From positions 19,059,296-19,123,295 of the forward strand of contig NC_088655.1 of assembly GCF_964019385.1 (NCBI RefSeq): a stretch of DNA of 64,000 bases. The letters are read 5' to 3'. The position numbers and the translations under genes are program-made. Positions 53,501-64,000 of this stretch are shown here, in pieces. Source of the DNA: Sycon ciliatum. Lineage: Eukaryota > Porifera > Calcarea > Leucosolenida > Sycettidae. The notes beneath the pieces are model-generated. The model was not told the origin of the DNA, did no database searches, and saw nothing but the letters and a program-made list of their open reading frames with translations. The first letter of the stretch is position 1; the number at the start of each line of letters is the position of its first letter.

Positions 53501-54000
53501 TGGCTTGATGATGTTGGTCCGTCGCCACTCACCGTCTCCATATCAATCAGGCTCACTGACGATGCCTCAGCTAACACAGGCACAGCACGAGTCGAGGACG
53601 ATAATCTCGCAGGAGGTCCCGGGTCAGGCGCTGAGTGGTCGTCATCACTGCGGGGATGTGTGCAGGGATATGTCCGTCTGGTCCAAGCGGGAGGCTGACT
53701 GTGCCAATTAGCTGTGGGGTCAACGCCGCAATTGGCACTCGGTACACTTGATGCAGCGACCACTGGGACGTGCAGAGCACATCCAGAGGGTTGCGAAACG
53801 ACACTGGTAGGATGACCTGCACCTTGACTACTATTATCGCCAGCGGGTCGGGAACTGTCATCAGCGGTCGATGCTGTGCCGCGATTCCTGCACGTCGATG
53901 GGGTATTGCGACTGGGGTAGCAATCTATACAGACGGTGTGAGAGGTCTTGCACGAGCACCTGGCACACTTTCCAATTACCGTACACTGACAACAAGGCAT
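50548..54000 (-). pseudogene. Non-LTR retrotransposon ORF (Cys-rich, RT, C-terminal nuclease) with three in-frame stops
   Basis: From the ATG at 53998-54000 one frame runs 1151 codons to TAA at 50548-50550. It is broken only by TGA (52975-52977), TGA (51421-51423) and TAA (50890-50892), with no frameshift. Domains in order: Cys-rich start MPCCQCTVIGKCARCSC; a helical region (EVVHWRKSFFKIPCGSVG); reverse transcriptase with VDARNAFN, TTQGDPLSM and YADD (52069-52080); a CVCG...HAMCC...RHNEVRD metal-binding-like segment; then RSDVR and LDIRVF spaced like a PD-(D/E)XK-type nuclease; and a tail with RCRLSFALLRAA. The layout fits LINEs with a restriction-like endonuclease. The clade is not assigned. 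Confidence 0.8.
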
Positions 54001-54224
54001 TATCGGTAATGAACACCGCGCTCCGCCGACCTGTAAGGGAGAAGCTAGCAATACCACCTCCAGCCGCACGGCATCCCAACGCGAGGAGTGCGAGTCCAGG
54101 GATGATGAAGACGCCACAAGATGGTGAAACTCTGCTAACTCAAAATACACGCCAGACACAAGGAAAAAAAGAAACAAAACCCAGCACAACACTGGAAAAC
54201 AGCAGCAAAGCAGTGGTCGCATCC

Positions 54225-54480
54225 AAGGCTTCTTCTCCCGTGTCCAAGCAAAGCAAGCCACCAAGTCACTTCTCCAAAGCTCCAAAATCCCAAACCGACC
54301 TCTAAGCCAACATCCAACATCCAGCGATAGCAGTAGTAGTAGGCACTTCAGTCACGTGACAGAAAAGCAGCGTCCGCATCAAAGGCTTCTTCTCCCGTGT
54401 CCAAGCAAAGCAAGCCACCAAGTCACTTCTCCAGAGCTCCAGAATCCCAAACCGACCGCTAAGCCAACAAGCCAACCTCA
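54225..54480. repeat. Two tandem 5' units upstream of the retrotransposon ORF
   Basis: CTTCTCCCGTGTCCAAGCAA with about 75 following bp recurs at about 54228-54310 and 54387-54470, spaced about 158 bp, on the 5' side of the minus-strand ORF. Tandem 5' monomers act as promoters in some LINEs; that role is inference. Confidence 0.7.
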
Positions 54481-54550
54481 TTTGATAACCATAAATACTA
54501 ATCAATAAGACAAGCTGAATCGACATTGAACCGCATTCCATGTGGTTGTG

Positions 54551-55970
54551 CAACAGTTCACAGAATCTAATTTCACCGTGTGACGTTTCACAGATTCACA
54601 ACTCACAGAATGACACTTCACAGAGTGCCAGTCTCACAGAATGCACTATTCACCGACACCCAATTCAACGAAACCCAGTTCACAGACTGACTTATTCACA
54701 GACAGCCCATTTTGCCGAGAGTGGACAAAAATGGGAAAATGCGGCTCGATCCTCGGCAGGACATGTAAGTTTCAGCGTGACCAACAATAATATCCACGCC
54801 AGAGGTGACAACGCACACGCGCCATGTCATACATAAGCCCTTGATTTCTACCGAACAAGACTGAGGCAATGTACGAGCAACTACTCCAAGTTCCCATTGA
54901 CAGAACGGACACTTTGCAGGAGTCCACTCTAGTTACAGATTTTGAGCTAGGTGCCATCAACGCATTTATTCTGAAATTCCCTGGAATTAAGTGCACAGGC
55001 TGCTTCTTTCATCTCACCCAGAACATTTATCGTCATGTCCAGTCAAACAAACTCCAAGAGCGCTACGCACAGGATTCAGAATTGCAGTGGCCCTGCGAAA
55101 GCTGCCAGCGTTGGCTTTCGTACCAACTGGGGACGTGGCCACTTACTTCGAAGCGGTGGAGGATAATTTCCCCGACGACGCCGAGGCGATCCTTACCTAC
55201 TTCGAGCATTCGTACATTGGAACGCTCCGCCAAAATGGGCAATGGTGAACACCACTGTTCCTGATTGCGCTGTTGAATGTACACGACCGCACTCTGATGG
55301 GAGAGGACCGCACAAACAATGCCCAAGAAAGATGGCATCGTTGGTTTGCATCGATAGTCACCTGCCACCATCCGACTATTTGGAAGGTTATTGAGTGCTT
55401 GAAAATGGAGCAGGCCACCACGGAACGAGAGCTTGAGTGGCTTGTGGCAGGAAATTCTGGTCCTAAGCGGAAGAAGAGATATCGGCAATGTGATGAACGG
55501 CCGAGGGCTCTGCTACAGTCCGTTGAGCAGCGACCACCAAGAGAGTTCCTCCTTGGAGTAGCACATAATCTGGTGTTCAATGTTGTCGAATAGGCGGAAC
55601 GGCTGAGGGCTCTGCTACAGTGCATTGAGCAGCTACCACCAAGAGAGTTCCTCCGTGGAGTAGCGCATCATTTGGCGTTCAATGTTGTGTATTGTAAATG
55701 ACCATGTCACACGTGCATACTCTCATATTCTTCATATTTGGCTTTCTTTCGAAACAATGCATTTTTGAGTGAATGCCTGATCAAATTCGGTGAAATGGGC
55801 TGTCGATGAAAACAGTGCTCTGTGAACTGTCTTTCGGTGAATTGGGTATCCTGTGAAATGGGCTGTATGTGAAATGTCATTCAGTGAACTGTCGTTGGGT
55901 GAATTGTAGTTCTGTGAATTGGATTTCTGTGAACTGTCGGTTGTTGACTTTTTTCCTACGTTCCCAGTAT
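54551..55970 (+). mobile_element. Degenerate Mutator-like (MULE) element
   Basis: The body codes for MULE transposase pieces (54869-55594). It is flanked by iterated short motifs: TTCACAGA(A/T)T-type units at about 54560-54700 and their reverse complement (TCTGTGAA(T/C)T-type) at about 55770-55950. These behave as long subterminal inverted repeats. Exact ends and target duplication could not be fixed. Confidence 0.55.
54869..55594 (+). pseudogene. MULE transposase fragment, frameshifted
   Basis: TDFELGAINAFILKFPGIK followed by GCFFHLTQNIYRHVQ matches the DDE-core region of MULE transposases (an acidic residue before a conserved C..H). After a frameshift near 55060, LRKLPALAFVPTGDVATYFE and a TYFEHSYIG stretch continue the same protein, followed by RTNNAQERWHRWF. 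The last about 100 bp (55496-55590) is tandemly duplicated at 55597-55690. No intact frame. Confidence 0.75.
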
Positions 55971-56054
55971 ATTGGGGTCCTTTTGGACCCCAGGAACGTT
56001 TTGGGCGGTATTCTTGCAAACCCTACATTTTATGTAATCTTATTTGCTGTGTTA

Positions 56055-56456
56055 GGCCGCAACCACACTACGTAAAAATCACAGTACAAATTTTCATGCA
56101 TATCTCAGTACTAGTCGGTACGCAACCACACTACACTTTTCGGTCTGCATAGATGACATTTCACGCGACCAGCACATGACGTTGTACCAAAGCGCGTGCC
56201 ATGCGCTGGAAAAGACCGGGAAATTCAAAAACAATGCTGATGCTGATGCTATGTACGACGACCAGGTACAAAACAAAGTTGTACACAGGAGATGGAGCGC
56301 GAAAACGACGAAAACGACAAACGAGGCTTTCTACATGGGTGCGCCAGTTGCTGAAAACCTACAAAGCGCATTTAGCATTTCGCACGTGTCGGCATGACGA
56401 GTTTTTACTGTAATGCCGTTTGTACGTGATTTTGTACCTAGTGTGGTTGCAGCCTC
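56055..56456. mobile_element. Harbinger-like MITE
   Basis: A 402-bp element with TIRs starting GGCCGCAACCACACTACGTA at the left and, inverted, GGCTGCAACCACACTAGGTA at the right. The flanks are TTA and TCA, a near-match 3-bp duplication. A 73-codon plus frame (56176-56397) lies inside with no clear domain. It shares the GGCYGC terminus style with the MITE at 38696-39159. Confidence 0.7.
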
Positions 56457-57179
56457 ACCCTCCCATAGACTAATGCTTTGACCGAACTGCATTTGATGAC
56501 AGCTCTCAAATTTGTCGGGATTATTGGCAAGTTTGGAAGAATACCACCCAAGACAGCCCATTTCGCCGTGAGTGGACAAAAGTGGGAAAAGTTGGATTGA
56601 TCCTCGGCAGGACGGGTAAGTTTCAGCTCCGCCCGAATGGGCAACGGCGGACACCCCTGCACGGCTAGAATTTTACTAGCAGCAAAGCTCTGCAGAAGTG
56701 CAAACAATATGGAACAAATCTCTATTTTTGTGATCGAGGCACGATATGTTTGCGTCTTGAAACTGGCCGTGCGCCGATCGCCGCGTGACATTATCTGATC
56801 CACGGATTTGATCGAGTTGATCGACAATCAAGATCAGAATCAAAATCTGGACAGCGAAGGCAAATCAGAAAACCTGGAACACTTTTTTACGAGACATTTC
56901 CTGGGTGGTAGTGGAGATAGTCCACTGTCCTGCAGTGCATGGTTCAGAAAAAAATAGACGCCGCAAATGGCTCCCGCTATGGCCATTGAAATTTGGCTAT
57001 TTTAGCAATGCAATGTAGTGAAGTTTGGAGATGATGGCAATTGCTTTCCTGGATGTAGCCATGGCTTTATGCGGTGGTGATGTGAAGACTACTCAGGTGA
57101 GGTAATGTTGGCGTGATGGAGGTCTGTTCTCAACTCAATCTTGTACGCTTTAAAAATGGACTCAGATGAAGAGCCACTG

Positions 57180-57725
57180 CTTAATTTATACAAAAGAGAA
57201 AGACCAAGGAACTACAAGTTACGCTATATTGTGAGTGTCCACTAACACCACCAGTTACCAAACAATCAGCTCATGCGATAACATTGCACGATACTGACCG
57301 ACGGTGCTGACGTTCTACAACAAACTGGCTAACAGCTCTAGCACATCTTGGATGCGCACTCAAACAGCCTTCCAACTTGGAAGGTTCTAAGTTATAGAAA
57401 TAGCATAAGGAGAGGAAGGTGAGCGCAACCAAGATAAGCACGAGCTGAAAGTCTCGGCTGGGAAGGACGTTGGCGGATGTTCATGCATGTCGATGACGAT
57501 ACTGGCAAGACCATTGGACAATACGGTCAAACCACGATTACAGAACGCAAAGCAACATTCCACACAACTTGTGTGGCTCAAAAGATAGTTGTTGAACGTC
57601 AGTACCGTCGGTCCGTGTCGTGCAATGTTATCGCATGAGCTGATTGCTTAGTAACTGGTGGTGTTAGTGGACAGTATAGCGTAACTTTTAGTTCCTTGGT
57701 CTTTCTCTTTTGCTTTAGAATATGG
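57180..57725. repeat. Fold-back element, arms about 140 bp
   Basis: The left arm has CAATCAGCTCATGCGATAAC and the right arm its complement. The outer ends read AAAGACCAAGGAACTA and, inverted, the same motif. The CTTCCAACTTGGAAGG palindrome is internal. Same superfamily as 15489-15812 and 23488-23752. Confidence 0.75.
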
Positions 57726-59040
57726 TCGAAAAATAACATAATTCATGGGACTACAAACTAGCCACACCACAGCCGCAGTACAAGACCAATGTACGAACAA
57801 AACTCCATCAAGCCAACATTGCCTCACCTGGAAGAGTTCCTGGGTCAGCACCGCTTAGCCACGCCAGCATAACGTTTGCATCAACTGTTGCACCAAAAAA
57901 TATTGGTGGCGCAAGGAGAAGCTTGCCGTTTGGAGTGACAAATTATCACTGCTGATTTTCCTTGTCAGAGTCAACACTATACTTTGTTCTGCAGTGTTCG
58001 GAGTGGTGTTGGAGTAGAAACTGCTGACTAGATGTCTCGGAGGGGCGGGTTTTCCTGCTCAGGTATGAGTTTGGACGTATTTCAGCATTGTAGAGTGGAA
58101 CAATTCGAAATTGTTTATTTCAAGAAAACACAAAAAGGATGATGGGGGACATGTCCTAGGTGCTAGAAGAGGTGTTCTGCTATCTGCCAGTGTATAGTGT
58201 TTGCTAATTGAGGACGAAGCTCGCTGTTATATAATCGCTTGTAACCTGGCTATTTTCAAGACGACCATGTGTGGGGTGAAGGGATGATGACCCTCGTTTT
58301 CTGGCATGCTAGCGTGGCTAAGCGGTGCAGCCCCAAGAACTCTTCGAAGATCGGGCAACGTTTGCTGTATCTAGTTTTGTTCGTAGCTTGTTCTTGTAGT
58401 TGTACGTTGTGGTGTGGCTCATTTGTAGTCTCATGAATCGTGTGATTTTCAACCATTTCTGACGGGTATGTCAATAGGGCTTGAAAGTGCAACGTCACAG
58501 AATAGCAACAATTTCAAAAATTCAAAAACTGGATCCACTTGGATCCAGTTTTGTATGGATCCAAGCACATTTCAAGCGGTCTTACTGACAGCAAGGTGAT
58601 GTAGCCAAGGAAACTGACTGATTTGGCTACTGGGGGCGGGGTGACAACTGGTAGCGAAGTAAAAGTCATACCTGTATGCGACATGAGTGGGTTGCTATGC
58701 ACCCACATACTGAGGCAATAGCAAAGTCACACCTTAGTGGATCCAAAATAGAAATCTGATGTCAACTTACTACTCCCTGGCCGTTTTTGACGTCATCACT
58801 TTCAAGCTCTATTTCAAGGATCCCTTCAGAAACTTTTCTGCGGGCTGCACCCGATCTACATTCAAAATAGAACTTATCTGCAAACGTTAAGCGAAGTCGG
58901 AGACATCAAATGTCACAAATTGTCTGGTTTTCCCAGACAAACTCTTTTTAAAATTGACTTCTTAGTTTTGTCAATGCTCCCAAAAGGGAACATAGGCTTC
59001 CCCAATGGGTTTGGTCTAGGGGATTACAATTTTCTTTCAC
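57726..59040. other. No gene recognised
   Basis: No domain-bearing frame, repeat arm or RNA gene could be supported. 56860-57180 is also empty of recognised features. Confidence 0.4.
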
Positions 59041-60900
59041 ATTTTCTATTTATATACACTTGCAAGTAAAACGTCTGGGAGCAATGCTCCATTTTGTCGG
59101 CTATGAAAATGTTTCTGCCAGCACTGTGCTCAGAAAGCGGGCTGGCTGGGTTGGCAACATCCCTGTAACCACCAGGCATATGCGGATAATACCGGCAGAC
59201 AATTTGGCAGAATTCGGTTCTTTTTCTGGTAAGTTTCAAGCATGTTTGGTATGTGGATAAAGAAATGGAGCAGAATTCGAGGAATTGCCCGCCATAAGGT
59301 TTGTATGGTTCTGCCAATTTCACTGCTTTTCGAGCAGAATCTGCCACGTTTTCGAGCATTATCCGCACATCTCTAGTTACAACTCCTATTGCTAAGAGTG
59401 GGAGGGATGTCAATTTCCTTACTTCGGTAAGCCTTACAGGATTCAAAGTGACGCCGCGTGCTATGTTTGATTTGAATACGCTTTTTTTCTTGCAATGCTG
59501 ACATGGCCTTTTAGTAGGACAGTATTGGTTGTTGGCTGTAGCGGCAGCTATTGGTTGCTTTATAATCATAACCAACTAAAGACCACTCATTTCTTCTCTC
59601 TAATAATGTCATGGTAACTTGGATTCAGCAAAAGTAGTGTGTCAAGCGCTGCTCAACAGTACCATACTGTCTATGGAGATTACAAATGAAAGAATGCCGG
59701 GGCTGTAGAAGGGTTTTGCTGGAGAGTTGGGTGGGAGCGGGTGGGGGAGAGGCCCTTTTAAGTGAGAATACTTACAGAACTTTAAGATTCACTAGGTCTT
59801 TGAAGATGCCTACGGGTAGGCTGGAAATTGAGTTATGCTCAAGGAATCTATTGCAGAAACAAGAGTGACAACCAGCACATGTACATCATACAAAGGAAGC
59901 CATTAGTACCACTTTGAATTTCTTCTAGGATTTCCTCACTCTCAATATGCAATACCTTCGATTGGCAACAAGATGCCCAATTGACTGTGTAGCTTAACGG
60001 CCGCAAGATCTTACAAGATTGAAGAGTTTGGATGCAAGACCTTGTACTTCTGTTTTGTCATCTGCTCTTTATTTGCTTCTCTAAAATAGTGCCATTGGCA
60101 TTGGGCCATTTAGCTGTTCTGGTTGCCATCCTAAATCCAAACCAATCCAGTAAAAAACTTGAAAGCAACAACTATAAGATACTGGTCTTTCAGCTCAGTG
60201 CAATCAAATGGTCTTGGGACACAATCAGAGAAAATAGCACATTCAAAATCTGACTCAAACCATAATAAACTGGTACCCGGATCTGGACTTCGATACAAAT
60301 CTTCCATAAGGTGAAGCCAGTCTTGGCAATCACAGTCAGGGAGAATTGCAGGTTGGGGCTATGGGTGTGGTGGTAGTGGGTACTTGGAAACTACACGAAA
60401 AGATGTGAAATGGGCACATTTATGTCGCATGTCCCTCTAAAATCTGCATGCACTCATCTAGAGTGATCTGTGGGCAGACAGCTACAATTCTTCTATTGTC
60501 TGCATAATAGTGTCCCCTGAACCAAGGGCACCTGGCCTGACCAGGTATATTTTACATTATATTGAACTCCCCCTATTCAGGCACATTGGGACACATCGGC
60601 TGCACACTTCAACGGAACATTCATCCTGATTGCCTGCAAGCAAACATGTTTCATGCAGTTTTCTTAGTGCCATTCTTTCGATGAAAGCCAATTCTTGCGA
60701 CTTGAGAGAGGTTAGGAATATGCTACTTCGAAGTAGACAGATGAGTTTGCCAGGATCTGGAGAGTTCGGATTAAGGGCGATAAACTGTAAATGAAACCGT
60801 GGTGAGCGAATTTCCTCTATCATCCTAGGAGACAGATATGTTTGAACATAACAACTACTTGTCGTAGCCCAGGTAAAATATTGCGATTTTTAGGTATCAA
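59040..60900. repeat. Segmental repeat copy C
   Basis: Its left part aligns with copy B and its right part (from about 59700) with copy A, so it keeps the fuller arrangement. It has single units where copy A has 38-bp and 44-bp arrays, and a clean TA where copy A has a MITE. It has gained a hAT-type MITE at 59173-59375. Confidence 0.7.
59173..59375. mobile_element. hAT-type MITE inside copy C
   Basis: A 203-bp insertion. The right end, inverted, reads TAGAGATGTGCGGATAATGC, and the left end CAGGCATATGCGGATAATAC. The flanks GTAACCAC and GTTACAAC are an imperfect 8-bp duplication. Copy B has an uninterrupted GTGTTACCACTCC at this place. Confidence 0.75.
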
Positions 60901-61398
60901 TGCCAAAATTAGAGTTCTGCTCAGGAAAAAACAGCCTTACAGGGCAGTTAGACTTCTCAAATCATCGAACTCATCGCCTCGAAAGGAGCTGAGTTGATTT
61001 GTGCTCAAAACCCTGGATGGACACCAACAAAAAAAGAGAATGGCACAGTCTTGTGTACAAAGTGATCCATTGAGTTTAGTGATGACAAAGAGTGATAATG
61101 CATTACGTGACGAATTCGCATGTGTGAAGCAGGCGGCTTCCACATATCCAGACACCATCCGAAGGTGAACAATGATCGTGGTTTGGTGCTGCTTGACAAT
61201 TGACAATGTGAAATGTGGATGAGGATCACTGTTGCTGTTGCCACTGTCCTGTCCTGTTGTCATGTGTGCTTGTTCACGCCATGGTTATACAGTTCAGCGG
61301 AATGTTGCAACGTAAGTGCAGTTTGGTGACAGAATCTCATCCCTCTTTTAGTCATAGTCCCACCACTATTCACACCTTTTTTAAGGCACATTCAGGTT

Positions 61399-61545
61399 TG
61401 TGTGTGTGTGTGTGTGCGTGTGTGGGGGGGGGGGGGGGTGGGGGTGGATATGGTTCAGAGTGTGGGTGTTGGTGCGAGTGTGAGTATGAGTGTGCGTCTG
61501 TGTGTTTGGCATGTGCATGTGCGTGGGTATGTGTATGTGTGTGTG

Positions 61546-61611
<66 letters not shown>

Positions 61612-61830
61612 CCTGCGCCCAAACGATGGTGTACTTTTATCACGTATGGTGTAGTTTCCTTCCACTTTGTGTTGCATGATATAGGTCCACCTCTCTGGTT
61701 TTCTCCTCAATCCTGATGATGGCTCCTGGCCGAAAATTGGATTGAGAAATTTTGATTTGCAGTGAAGAGACCACTTGAATTGAGAGTGGTGTGTGTAGGG
61801 TCTTTCATGTAATGAAATGGCTGTGTTAGC
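61399..61830. repeat. (GT)n tract and linked dispersed repeat
   Basis: GT-rich sequence with a poly-G run, then a (GT)n core near 61540-61610. The segment to 61830 matches 21040-21140. It contains CTCAATC-CTGATGA-hairpin-GAAA and GATTGAG (61697-61744), a hammerhead-like remnant lacking stem III. Confidence 0.7.
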
Positions 61831-62147
61831 TGCTCCCGGCTAATGAAGTCCCCTCACACCAAAACACAAGGATATTATAGTATTGAATTATGCAAGTACA
61901 AGAGTGTAGACAAGAAGGAAAACAGGACAACAACAACTCAAGACTAGACTAGAACAGAACTGGAGACCCACTGGAGCATGCGCTCTTCATGTGAGTGGCT
62001 CTCATTGCCAAGGGGAACGAGCGGGAAATACGAATAGTGAGTATGTACAGGTCGTAGCATAAATACACCTATTACAGCTGCATGCAGCGGAGCTTGCGCG
62101 CATTAAGAAATCGTTTTCTTATTTTATTAATAATAATAATTATTTCA

Positions 62148-62275
62148 TTGGCTCTCCATCCGAGTCCATAGACGTGAATGTAATACAAAAACGAAGCCAA
62201 GAAGCTCTTGAACACACTCTAGCTGCTTTTTTACACTTGAAGATAATGCCCAAAAACTGGCTGGTGGAATGGCTG
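62148..62275. repeat. Duplicate of 46.7-46.8 kb
   Basis: CATCCGAGTCCATAGACGTG and CTGCTTTTTTACACT blocks match 46715-46830 in the same order. It follows copy C as its partner follows copy A, so the duplication block is longer than copies A and C alone. Confidence 0.6.
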
Positions 62276-62810
62276 AGTTCTAATTAATGATGGTGGTGAA
62301 GAGCTTTATATTATTTGTAGATCTCTTTTAACTTGGTCCATGAATATATTGTCTATTGAGATTGTCTTTTTTGAAAGAATTGGGAGATCACCAAATTCAA
62401 AGGATCATGTGATGTTTATATAACTGCACCTAGCTATCTGCCTATTCCTTAACTATTCATTGTCCATACTGCAAGCCTACATGGGTAGTGTTTCACCCAG
62501 CGTGACAGTTTGCCCTTTTATCAATCATCGTGGTCTGTCGCATATTATGCATGGCTGTGTGGTTCTTTTGTTTTGCATTGCTTGCTGTATGCACGCTTTC
62601 AGTCTTATAATGCTGTCGACGTATCCTTACATTTCCGGTGAGCTGCTCGGTTGAGAGTCTTGCATGCTGTTCGTGGAATTCCTACCACAGCACTCAGTAT
62701 CGCTCTATCCGTATGCATCTGAGTTGGCTGTACTCAGTTGTCATTTTGGGAACCCTTTGCCATGAGTTCATTAGTAGTTCTCATGTTGTCGTTGTGGTCT
62801 CAACTTGTTT

Positions 62811-62828
62811 CTCTCTCTCTATCTACCT

Positions 62829-62859
<31 letters not shown>

Positions 62860-62862
62860 GAA
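62811..62862. repeat. (CT)n microsatellite
   Basis: A short CT-rich run. The rest of 62280-63400 has no recognised feature apart from a poly-C run and an AAAGGGCGA-rich low-complexity patch at 63250-63350. Confidence 0.85.
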
Positions 62863-63399
62863 ATGTTCTTCCTTGAATAACAACTTATTACTTTTGTACT
62901 GCCTGTTGGTCGATTTATTTGGGCATGCCACGCATGAGCACGTAGCCATATGCTGAAAAAGTGCTCTTTTTTCAGTGAAGCATAGCCATGATACATGTTC
63001 AGATATGAACCCAAGCTGAGAAATGGATACGCACTCTTCCATTATGGGTCCACGAGAGGCAAAACAGGAAGTAAAGTTCAAAAAACCCACGTTTCACAGC
63101 ATTGTGTATGGTGTATACCGGGTACAAGCTTCACCAACTTGTTGCCCCCCCCCCCCCCCAAAAAGCGGCGTGCCAAGGCCCATCGACACTCGGAAACTGT
63201 GATCGCATCCATGAGCAACCAGATTTTAGCACTTTTTCAGCTAAAAAGCTCAAAAAGGGCGATATTCACCAAAAACGCAATAAAGGGCGAAAGAAACGGG
63301 CTTTTCCAAAAAGGGCAAAAAAGGGCGAAAAAAGGCGAGCACCTCTCGGAAAGGGCTACACGTGACGGCATATTTTACTATGCTCGATTTGTCTCTCCA

Positions 63400-63760
63400 A
63401 CTAGTCCCGCATGCCAGGGCGAACACCTACTCGTGTGCCACTTTCCTCTTTGTTACCGCTGCCACCTGGAATTCTCTCCCCACTGACATTTGAACCACCC
63501 ACAATAGTCATTGCTTTGTGTCTGGTGTCCGTACTATCTTTGCCAACACCCGCTTTGAACCCGCTGGTTTCATTCCTTCCAGAGTTTCTGTAACATAGTA
63601 ACGAATGTTATGGCTGATTTCTACAGTACGCATTTGTTATAACCCTTCCTCTTCTCAATATTTATTATAATTTTGCAGATATATTCCCAGCAAGCCATGA
63701 ACGGAGACCCCTCGACTTAGGCCTCGGCCTTTGGGGAATCCGTAAATAAATTAATTAATT
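63400..63760 (+). pseudogene. LINE C-terminal fragment
   Basis: A short plus frame reads AATWNSLPTDI, the usual end motif of CR1/Jockey-like ORF2 proteins, followed by a degenerate tail and an AATTAATT-rich 3' end near 63750. The sequence to 64000 has no recognised feature. Confidence 0.5.
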
Positions 63761-64000
63761 AAAAATTTAAAAAAATTGGGCTGTCGAAGTGCCTATGTCA
63801 CGCTGCCTAAAGACCCGCTGGACAAGTAAACGAGCCTGATAGTTGGTTGGTCTCAGAACTAAAAGAAATCAGCAATAACTGCGATAGAAATAACAAAGAC
63901 GCCCATAATTGCTTCTTGGCCGGCGACTACATGTAAAGCCGAACGACAGTACAGGCACAGCAGTGACCAGGCAAAAGAAATCAGATACGGCTTCCAGTGT

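Noticed and set aside
61697-61744. Active hammerhead ribozyme
   Set aside because: Stem I, core and stem II are recognisable, but stem III and the NUH cleavage triplet are missing.

Overview
The window is from a repeat-rich metazoan nuclear genome, most likely a marine invertebrate; I cannot place it to a phylum. The evidence is GT-AG introns, extracellular animal modules (sushi/CCP, calcium-binding EGF, C-type lectin), APE-type LINEs, tRNA-derived SINEs, many TIR transposons and long simple repeats. There is no sign of bacterial gene organisation.

The left two thirds (331-41398, possibly to 42746) is one large minus-strand gene whose 3' end runs off the left edge and whose 5' end is not seen. 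Fourteen exons can be delimited by splice sites. In gene order they give an FN3-like, N-glycosylation-rich module, then sushi, EGF-CA and a two-exon C-type lectin domain repeated three times, then a fourth sushi. Module borders are phase 1, so the gene looks built by serial duplication of symmetric 1-1 exons. It should encode a secreted or cell-surface lectin-like protein using the domain set of selectins in a circularly permuted, tandem order.

Its introns are full of mobile DNA. The 5.4-kb intron at 3523-8884 holds a decayed LINE split by a mariner-like element. The 15.5-kb intron at 12181-27724 holds a nested cluster of fold-back elements, tRNA-headed SINEs, an element ending in TACTATAGTAGA-like TIRs and another LINE. 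Many borders in this cluster are (AAT)n tracts. The cluster carries hammerhead ribozyme motifs: one complete copy at 15376-15423 and a pair in the arms of a 976-bp palindrome (13451-13496 intact, 14108-14153 with a disabling cleavage-site base). A TTAA-flanked Kolobok-like element sits in the 30433-33834 intron. A hAT-like element and a Harbinger-like MITE lie in introns near 39 kb; the MITE touches a splice donor.

The right third (about 43-64 kb) has no recognised host gene. It holds LINE and LTR-element fragments, three diverged copies of one segment (44.8-46.4, 49.1-49.9 and 59.0-60.9 kb), a degenerate MULE, MITEs, and a nearly intact retrotransposon (50548-54000, minus) whose reverse transcriptase/endonuclease frame is interrupted only by three in-frame stops. 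Boundaries of decayed repeats are approximate. Family names come from motif recognition without database searches.
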